From positions 1-5,613 of the forward strand of contig DATDJF010000283.1 in assembly GCA_036520715.1 (NCBI GenBank): DNA of 5,613 nt, in the 5' to 3' direction. This document shows, in pieces, positions 1-5,613 of the stretch. The notes beneath the pieces were generated by a model. It was not told where the DNA came from. It was given only the letters and a program-made list of their open reading frames with translations, and did not search any database. Numbering within the stretch: position 1 is the first letter of the stretch; each line of letters starts with the position of its first letter. A program made the position numbers and the translations under genes. The DNA is from JAEUPI01 sp036520715. Its GTDB lineage: Bacteria; Pseudomonadota; Gammaproteobacteria; Burkholderiales; Burkholderiaceae_C.

Positions 1-1
1 G

Positions 2-31
2 CGTTCGCCAGCGCGCAGGCGCTGGCGAATG
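2..31 (-). terminator. Strong hairpin after rplI, probable terminator of the rpsF operon
   Basis: A perfect 11-bp inverted repeat pairs 4-14 with 19-29 around a 4-nt loop (GCAG). A G-U pair and one more G-C pair can extend it to 2-31. It begins only a few bases past the rplI stop codon at 35-37, where an operon terminator is expected. The U-tract that would confirm a Rho-independent terminator would lie to the left of position 1, outside the window, so the call rests on stem strength and position. It could equally serve a convergent gene beyond the left edge. Confidence 0.55.
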
Positions 32-34
32 TCC

Positions 35-487
35 TCACTCGGTCTCTGCCACCACGCGGATCGTGATGTCGACCACCACGTCGGTGTGCGGTGCCACCGA
101 CACCACGTGATCGCCCACGGTCTTGAGCGGCCCGTGGGGCATCCGGATCTGCGACTTCTGAATGGCGAAGCCGATCTTCTTGAGGCCCTCGGCGATGTCG
201 AAGTTGGTCACCGAGCCGAACAGGCGGCCGTCGACGCCGGCCTTCTGCTCGACGGTGAGCGTCTGGCCGGCGAGCTTTTCGCTCAGTGTCTGCGCCGAAG
301 ACAACTTGTCGGCCGCGGCCTTCTCGAGGTCGACACGACGGTCCTCGAACTCCTTGATCGCCGTCTCGGTGGCGCGGCGCGCGCGCTTGGTAGGGATCAG
401 GAAGTTGCGCGCGAAGCCGTCCTTGACCTTGACCACGTCGCCCAGGTTGCCCAGGTTGGCGATCTTTTCCAGCAGGATCACTTGCAT
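35..487 (-). CDS. rplI: 50S ribosomal protein L9
   Basis: Encodes L9, an elongated protein of the large ribosomal subunit that binds 23S rRNA near the base of the L1 stalk and helps maintain reading-frame fidelity. The 150-aa product has the usual family length. The N-terminal RNA-binding domain (residues 1 to about 50) carries the L9 signature from Gly11, with the core VKVKDGFARNFLIP at 19-32. A charged connecting helix follows (about 41-75), then the C-terminal domain with DGRLFGSVT at 86-94 and RMPHGPLKTVG at 115-125. The ATG is chosen because the protein starts with the canonical MQVILLEK and AGGA (495-498) lies 7 nt upstream. It is the last gene of the operon, 13 nt after rpsR, and is followed at once by a strong hairpin. 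Nothing unusual was seen. Confidence 0.97.
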   Translation of the reverse strand: MQVILLEKIANLGNLGDVVKVKDGFARNFLIPTKRARRATETAIKEFEDRRVDLEKAAADKLSSAQTLSEKLAGQTLTVEQKAGVDGRLFGSVTNFDIAEGLKKIGFAIQKSQIRMPHGPLKTVGDHVVSVAPHTDVVVDITIRVVAETE

Positions 488-500
488 GGCGTCGTCCTAT

Positions 501-791
501 TCACACCCGGTGCTGATCCGAATACGGGATCAGTGCCAGGAAACGTGCCCGCTTGATCGCGGTGGTGAGCTGGCGCTGGTAGAACGCCCGCGTGCCGGTC
601 AGGCGCGCCGGTGTGATCTTGCCGTTCTCGCCGATGAAGTCGCGCAGCGTGTCGACATCCTTGTAGTCGATCTCCTTGACTCCGGCGACGGTGAAGCGGC
701 AGAAGCGCTTGCGGCGAAACAGCAGCGACTGCTGGTTGCGCTTGGGCTTGCGGTCCTTCGAAAATCTGCCTTTACCTCTGGGTGGTGGCAT
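501..791 (-). CDS. rpsR: 30S ribosomal protein S18
   Basis: Encodes S18, which forms a heterodimer with S6 on the platform of the 30S subunit and contacts the central domain of 16S rRNA. The 96-aa product has a basic N-terminal tail (residues 1-30, rich in Arg and Lys) and the S18 signature region IDYKDVDTLRDFIGENGKIT at 41-60, followed by the Arg-rich QRQLTTAIKRARFLALIPY at 72-90. There is a single cysteine (Cys31), so this is the form without a zinc-binding cysteine set. The ATG has a good Shine-Dalgarno (AGAGAGG, 798-804) with 6-nt spacing. It lies 51 nt after priB and 13 nt before rplI, in the standard proteobacterial order. Two residues (RV) follow the SDQH near the C-terminus, a trivial extension. 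Confidence 0.97.
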   Translation of the reverse strand: MPPPRGKGRFSKDRKPKRNQQSLLFRRKRFCRFTVAGVKEIDYKDVDTLRDFIGENGKITPARLTGTRAFYQRQLTTAIKRARFLALIPYSDQHRV

Positions 792-842
792 GGGATACCT
801 CTCTCAATGCGATGAAATTCGTGATCCGGTGAACAGCGCTGC

Positions 843-1124
843 TCAGCCGAGCGACGTGACGTGAAACAACAGGCCGCGTCCGTTGCGGGTGCCCGCCAGG
901 AAACCGGCGAACGTGCCGGCATCCCCGAGGTTCAGCGCCGCCAGCGAGCGCGTGATGGCGCCGATGGCGATGGCCCTGACCTGAACCGACACCTTGCGCA
1001 TCTGGCTTTCCTCGCTCAGCTCCGATTCGTGCTCGAGCCTGAAATCCAGTGCCGGCAATCCGGCGGGGGTGTACCTCAAGGTGCCTCGTTCGATCAATCG
1101 GGCAGAGAGCACCAGGCGGTTCAT
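843..1124 (-). CDS. priB: Primosomal replication protein N (PriB)
   Basis: PriB is a small dimeric OB-fold protein that binds single-stranded DNA and helps PriA reload the replicative helicase at stalled forks. The 93-aa product starts MNRLVLSARLIERG, matching the NRLVLSG-type opening of the family. It then has PAGLPALDFRLEHES at 20-34, corresponding to the SGIPHCQFVLEHRS region of E. coli PriB, and ends in a typical OB-fold segment (AGFLAGTRNGRGLLFHVTSL, 73-92). The C-terminus is slightly shorter than the 104-aa E. coli protein. The open frame extends upstream to 1397, but that part overlaps rpsF and does not resemble the family, so the ATG at 1122-1124 is preferred. This start lacks a convincing Shine-Dalgarno. 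The identity is supported both by sequence and by its place between rpsF and rpsR. Confidence 0.92.
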   Translation of the reverse strand: MNRLVLSARLIERGTLRYTPAGLPALDFRLEHESELSEESQMRKVSVQVRAIAIGAITRSLAALNLGDAGTFAGFLAGTRNGRGLLFHVTSLG

Positions 1125-1156
1125 CTCGGAGAACGGACAGCGGCGGCGAACGCGCG

Positions 1157-1519
1157 CTAGGCGCTGGCCTCCTGCGCGGCCTTGCGGGCTTCCTCCTTCT
1201 CGACCACCTTCATCATCACCGATGGCGTGATCTCGGCCTTGTCCTTGGCCACCGTCAGGTGGCGCAACACGGCGTCGTTGAAGCGAAAGCCCGACTCCAG
1301 CTCGGCGAGCACGTTCTGCTCGCACTCGATGTTCAGGCACAGGTAGTGCGCCTTGGCGAGTTTCTGGATCATGTAGGCCAGCTGGCGGCGGCCCCAATCC
1401 TCGACCCGATGCACCTTGCCGCCGCCGGCGGTGATCGAGGTCTTGTAGCGTTCCAGCATGGCTGGAACCTGCTCGCTTTGATCCGGGTGGATCAGGAGCA
1501 CGATTTCATAGTGACGCAT
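1157..1519 (-). CDS. rpsF: 30S ribosomal protein S6
   Basis: Encodes S6, the 30S platform protein that pairs with S18 and binds the central domain of 16S rRNA. The 120-aa product begins MRHYEIVLLIHPDQSEQVP, the canonical S6 opening. It carries VEDWGRRQLAYMIQKLAKAHY at 39-59 (the W-G-R-R-x-L-A-Y core) and NDAVLRHLTV at 81-90, then a short charged C-terminal tail ending EEARKAAQEASA. There is no long poly-glutamate tail. The ATG has a strong AAGGAG at 1525-1530 with 5-nt spacing. It is the first gene of the rpsF-priB-rpsR-rplI operon, with its own promoter and a structured leader upstream, and priB follows after 32 nt. Confidence 0.97.
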   Translation of the reverse strand: MRHYEIVLLIHPDQSEQVPAMLERYKTSITAGGGKVHRVEDWGRRQLAYMIQKLAKAHYLCLNIECEQNVLAELESGFRFNDAVLRHLTVAKDKAEITPSVMMKVVEKEEARKAAQEASA

Positions 1520-1524
1520 GACAA

Positions 1525-1530
1525 CTCCTT
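1525..1530 (-). promoter_or_regulatory. Strong ribosome binding site of rpsF
   Basis: AAGGAG lies 5 nt before the rpsF ATG, the best Shine-Dalgarno in the window. It starts six bases after the end of the second leader stem-loop. Its core CAAGG (1527-1531) is also complementary to CCTTG at 1609-1613 near the expected 5' end of the transcript, so a long-range pairing that hides the site is possible on paper. Confidence 0.7.
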
Positions 1531-1535
1531 GTGGA

Positions 1536-1609
1536 TTCCGACTCCGGCGCATCGACTGCGCCGGTTGATCGGGAAGCCGCCCCCGGGTTGCGTCAGCGTG
1601 GGGTGCGGC
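1536..1609 (-). promoter_or_regulatory. Structured 5' leader of rpsF: two adjoining stem-loops, possible autoregulatory site
   Basis: On the minus strand the rpsF leader can fold into two stem-loops that abut with no spare base. SL1 pairs 1609-1605 with 1580-1576 and 1603-1600 with 1584-1581 (9 bp, one bulged A at 1604, 15-nt loop). SL2 has a perfect 8-bp upper stem, CCGGCGCA (1564-1557) with TGCGCCGG (1551-1544), and a 5-nt loop. Its lower stem pairs 1575-1572 and 1570-1568 with 1542-1536, with bulged C1571 and a small CAA/A internal loop. Leaders of rpsF in many bacteria bind the S6:S18 complex for feedback control; that this leader does so is inference. I could not align it with confidence to the published motif. 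Confidence 0.45.
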
Positions 1610-1617
1610 AAGGGAAA

Positions 1618-1638
1618 GCTGCGGATTATATCCGCAGC
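1618..1638. repeat. Perfect 21-bp inverted repeat over the rpsF -10 box
   Basis: Two perfect 9-bp arms, 1618-1626 and 1630-1638, flank a 3-bp centre at 1627-1629. The repeat encloses the entire TATAAT of the rpsF promoter. It could be an operator for a dimeric repressor or simply symmetric promoter DNA. In the minus direction no T-run follows it, so it does not look like a terminator for ppsA. Confidence 0.6.
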
Positions 1639-1653
1639 GGCCTGTCCTGCCGC
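1625..1653 (-). promoter_or_regulatory. Promoter of the rpsF-priB-rpsR-rplI operon
   Basis: The minus strand has a perfect sigma-70 -10 hexamer, TATAAT, at 1625-1630. At 17-bp spacing the -35 position (1648-1653) reads GCGGCA, only 3 of 6 matches to TTGACA. A better partial match, AGGACA at 1643-1648, is too close (12 bp). Transcription would begin near 1618, giving a 5' untranslated leader of about 99 nt before the rpsF ATG. The -10 lies about 50 bp past the ppsA stop codon, so this promoter separates the ribosomal operon from ppsA. Confidence 0.65.
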
Positions 1654-1680
1654 CCCGGCCGGATACACCGACCCGTGCAG

Positions 1681-4065
<2,385 letters not shown>

Positions 4066-4196
4066 GGGAGAGCTCCGTGAAGGTGAACAAGCGGTGCTGT
4101 CCGGAACACGTCGCGAGCGCACCCACCGGCGCGTTGGGTTGTGGCTTTCAGGCCGTGGGCACTCATGGCGGCGTCATCGGGGGTAGCTTGGGCGCG

Positions 4197-4202
4197 ATTC
4201 TA
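4197..4202 (-). promoter_or_regulatory. Candidate -10 box for ppsA
   Basis: The minus strand reads TAGAAT, 5 of 6 matches to TATAAT. No good -35 hexamer is present at 16-19 bp spacing, so the promoter would be weak or activator-dependent. Transcription would start near 4190, about 125 nt before the ppsA ATG. Confidence 0.3.
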
Positions 4203-4226
4203 AGGGCCGGCCCCGAGCCCTATCAT
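4198..4226 (+). promoter_or_regulatory. Candidate promoter for ppsR
   Basis: TATCAT at 4221-4226 matches 5 of 6 bases of a sigma-70 -10 box, with TTCTAA at 4198-4203 (3 of 6) as a weak -35 at 17-bp spacing. The -35 would overlap the candidate ppsA -10 on the other strand. Transcription would start around 4233, leaving a leader of about 30 nt with GGAG before the TTG start. Confidence 0.3.
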
Positions 4227-4254
4227 CGACGCTGCGATTCATTCCATCGATCCC

Positions 4255-4266
4255 GGAGCCGACTTG
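4255..4266 (+). promoter_or_regulatory. Ribosome binding site and TTG start of ppsR
   Basis: GGAG at 4255-4258 is followed after 5 nt by the TTG codon at 4264-4266. The spacing is good and fixes the start where the protein family begins. TTG generally initiates less efficiently than ATG, which would fit low production of a regulatory enzyme; that reading is inference. Confidence 0.7.
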
Positions 4267-5088
4267 CCCAACCGCACCGTGTTCTTCGTGTCCGACGGCA
4301 CCGGCATCACGGCCGAGACGTTCGGCAACTCGATCCTGGCGCAGTTTCCGACGCGCCCCCGCCACGTCAGGCGGCCCTTCATCGATTCGGTCGAGAAGGC
4401 CGACACGGTGGTCGGCGAGATCAACACCATCGCCAACGCCGAGGGGCGCCGGCCGATCGTCTTCATCACACTGGTCAATGACGAAGTGCGTGACGTTTTC
4501 ACCCGCGACAGCTGCAACGGCTTCGTGATGGACATGTTCCGCACCTTCGTCGAGCCGCTGGAGGCGGAGTTCGGCGTCAAGTCCAACCACCGGGTGGGCC
4601 GCTTCGCCGAGGTGGCCAAGAGCCACGAGTACCACGAGCGGATCGAGGCGATCAACTATTCGCTGGCCCACGATGACGGCCAGTCCGCCCGCGACCTCGC
4701 CAGCGCCGAAGTGATCCTGGTGGGCGTGAGCCGCTGCGGCAAGACGCCGACGTCGCTGTACCTAGCGATGCAGCACGGCATCAAGGCAGCCAACTACCCG
4801 TTGATCCCGGAGGACTTCGAGCGCGGCGAGCTGCCGAAGTCGCTGGAGCCGCACAAGCGCAAGTGCTTCGGCCTGACCATCGATCCCGAGCGCCTGGCGC
4901 AGATCCGTCATGAGCGGCGCCCCGGCGGGCGCTACGCCGCGCTCGACAACTGCCGCATGGAAGTGCGCGAGGCCGAGGCGATGATGCGCCGCGAGGGCAT
5001 CGCGTGGCTGAGCTCCACGCACAAATCGATCGAGGAGATCGCGACCACGATCCTGCGCGACATCAGGCCCGATCGGCTGATCTACTGA
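4264..5088 (+). CDS. ppsR: PEP synthase regulatory protein (bifunctional kinase/pyrophosphorylase, DUF299)
   Basis: PpsR inactivates PEP synthase by ADP-dependent phosphorylation of the threonine near its catalytic histidine, and reactivates it by phosphate-dependent removal that releases pyrophosphate. The 274-aa product has the usual length. It opens with RTVFFVSDGTGITAETFGNS (4-23), the family hallmark, and carries a P-loop-like GVSRCGKT at 154-161 (4723-4746) followed by PTSLYLA. It ends with STHKSIEEIATTILRDI (251-267), typical of the C-terminus. The start is TTG: the frame has a TAA at 4201-4203, no ATG, GTG or other TTG codon lies between, the family N-terminus begins exactly here, and GGAG (4255-4258) sits 5 nt upstream. 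The gene is divergent from its target ppsA. Its stop is 13 bp from that of the convergent methyltransferase gene. Confidence 0.96.
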   Translation: MPNRTVFFVSDGTGITAETFGNSILAQFPTRPRHVRRPFIDSVEKADTVVGEINTIANAEGRRPIVFITLVNDEVRDVFTRDSCNGFVMDMFRTFVEPLEAEFGVKSNHRVGRFAEVAKSHEYHERIEAINYSLAHDDGQSARDLASAEVILVGVSRCGKTPTSLYLAMQHGIKAANYPLIPEDFERGELPKSLEPHKRKCFGLTIDPERLAQIRHERRPGGRYAALDNCRMEVREAEAMMRREGIAWLSSTHKSIEEIATTILRDIRPDRLIY

Positions 5089-5101
5089 GCCGCCGCGCAG
5101 T

Positions 5102-5613
5102 TCAGGACCGCGCCGTCCGCTGGCGTGCCGATTCGTACAGGCAGACCGCGGCGGCGGCCGCGACGTTGAGCGACTCCCCGCCACCCGGCTGGGGGATACG
5201 AACCTCTCGCTCGCAGCGGGCACGCAACCCTGCCGAGATGCCCTGCCCCTCGTGGCCCATCACCCAGGCGCAGGGCCACGGCAGCATCGTCTCGTGAATC
5301 GCCAGCGCCGCGTGCGAGCTGGTCGCCAGCAGCGGCATCTGCAGCGCAGTCAGCGTGTCCTCCGACAGCCCTTCGACCAGGCGCAGCCCGAAGTGCGCGC
5401 CCATCCCGGCGCGCAGCACCTTGGGGGACCACAGGGCTGCCGTGCCCTTGAGCGCCAGCACCTGCACGAAGCCGAACGCGGCCGCGCTGCGCAGGATCGC
5501 GCCGACGTTGCCGGCATCCTGCAGCCGGTCGAGCCCCACCGATGGCTGCGCCGGCGCCAGCGCGGGCGCCGCCGGTGCGTCCACGACGAAGCCGATGCGC
5601 GGCGGCGACTCCA
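5102..5613 (-). CDS. RNA 2'-O-methyltransferase, SpoU/TrmH family (partial, start outside window)
   Basis: A SPOUT-class enzyme that uses S-adenosylmethionine to methylate a ribose 2'-hydroxyl in rRNA or tRNA; the exact target cannot be told from this fragment. All three SpoU motifs are present in order: LDRLQDAGNVGAILRSAAAFG (5471-5533) with the motif-1 Asn and Arg, WVMGHEGQGIS (5234-5266), and IPQPGGGESLNVAAAAAV (about 5144-5197) closing the trefoil-knot cofactor site. The frame stays open through the right edge, reading ESPPRIGFV before the first motif region. A GTG at 5582-5584 is therefore not taken as the start, and an N-terminal substrate-binding domain probably lies beyond 5613. About 170 C-terminal residues are visible. 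Motif 2 has His where many members have Asn (GHEGQG). The gene converges on ppsR. Confidence 0.9.
   Translation of the reverse strand, partial: ESPPRIGFVVDAPAAPALAPAQPSVGLDRLQDAGNVGAILRSAAAFGFVQVLALKGTAALWSPKVLRAGMGAHFGLRLVEGLSEDTLTALQMPLLATSSHAALAIHETMLPWPCAWVMGHEGQGISAGLRARCEREVRIPQPGGGESLNVAAAAAVCLYESARQRTARS

Larger units (their letters stand above)
4066..4263. promoter_or_regulatory. Divergent ppsA/ppsR control region
   Basis: These 198 bp separate the ppsA and ppsR starts and must hold the promoters of both genes. The ppsA side (4066 to about 4190) would be a leader of roughly 120 nt. I see only a weak 5-bp hairpin there (4122-4126 with 4136-4140 or close to it) and no clear operator or riboswitch. 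The ppsA Shine-Dalgarno GGAG is at 4073-4076. The two best -10 candidates sit 18 bp apart, at 4197-4202 (minus) and 4221-4226 (plus), with a perfect 10-bp palindrome GGGCCGGCCC at 4204-4213 between them. I do not recognise a Cra/FruR-type site. Confidence 0.6.

Noticed and set aside
29..815. Plus-strand open frames opposite rplI and rpsR
   Set aside because: They are low-complexity antisense shadows of two clearly conserved ribosomal protein genes, without family features.
1125..1397. Longer PriB form starting near 1397
   Set aside because: The extension overlaps rpsF in another frame and has no OB-fold character. The family N-terminus (MNRLVLS) begins at 1124.
1637..1653. GCGGC/GCCGC hairpin as a ppsA terminator
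   Set aside because: It has only 5 bp, a 7-nt loop and no following T-run, and it sits inside the rpsF promoter spacer.
4066..4122. N-terminal extension of PpsA from a GTG at 4120-4122
   Set aside because: The extra 19 residues (Arg/Ser-rich) are not family-like. The ATG at 4063-4065 has a well-placed GGAG and gives the usual length.
4174..5223. Minus-strand open frames opposite ppsR
   Set aside because: The plus strand encodes a full-length, conserved PpsR. The antisense translations show no domain and arise from codon bias.

Overview
The window is ordinary chromosomal housekeeping DNA from a GC-rich betaproteobacterium, most likely of the order Burkholderiales. This rests on high GC with strong G/C third-position bias, the rpsF-priB-rpsR-rplI order, a divergent ppsA/ppsR pair, and protein sequences that read like Burkholderiales family members. 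The order-level placement is inference from recognised protein style; no search was run. No mobile element, CRISPR array, tRNA, rRNA or phage gene was seen, and nothing looks like a new defence or mobile system.

Layout: (1) Positions 1-1519, minus strand, hold a compact ribosomal protein/primosome operon. It is transcribed from right to left as rpsF (S6), priB (primosomal protein N), rpsR (S18) and rplI (L9), with a strong hairpin just after rplI at the left window edge. (2) Positions 1520-1680 form the control region of that operon. It has a perfect TATAAT -10 box set in a 21-bp inverted repeat, then a roughly 99-nt leader that can fold into two adjoining stem-loops ending just before a strong Shine-Dalgarno. 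(3) Positions 1681-4065, minus strand, encode phosphoenolpyruvate synthase (ppsA, 794 aa). (4) Positions 4066-4263 are the divergent control region. (5) Positions 4264-5088, plus strand, encode the PEP synthase regulatory kinase/pyrophosphorylase (ppsR, 274 aa, TTG start). (6) Positions 5102-5613, minus strand, are the 3' part of a SpoU/TrmH-type RNA 2'-O-methyltransferase whose start lies beyond the right edge.

How the parts work together: PpsA makes PEP from pyruvate for gluconeogenesis, and PpsR switches PpsA off and on by reversible phosphorylation of a threonine two residues before the catalytic histidine. Both residues are present here (Thr421 and His423), and the two genes share one divergent promoter region. 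S6 and S18 bind each other in the 30S subunit and are made from the same operon, whose structured leader is a plausible site for autoregulation. No stretch longer than 300 bases lacks a gene.
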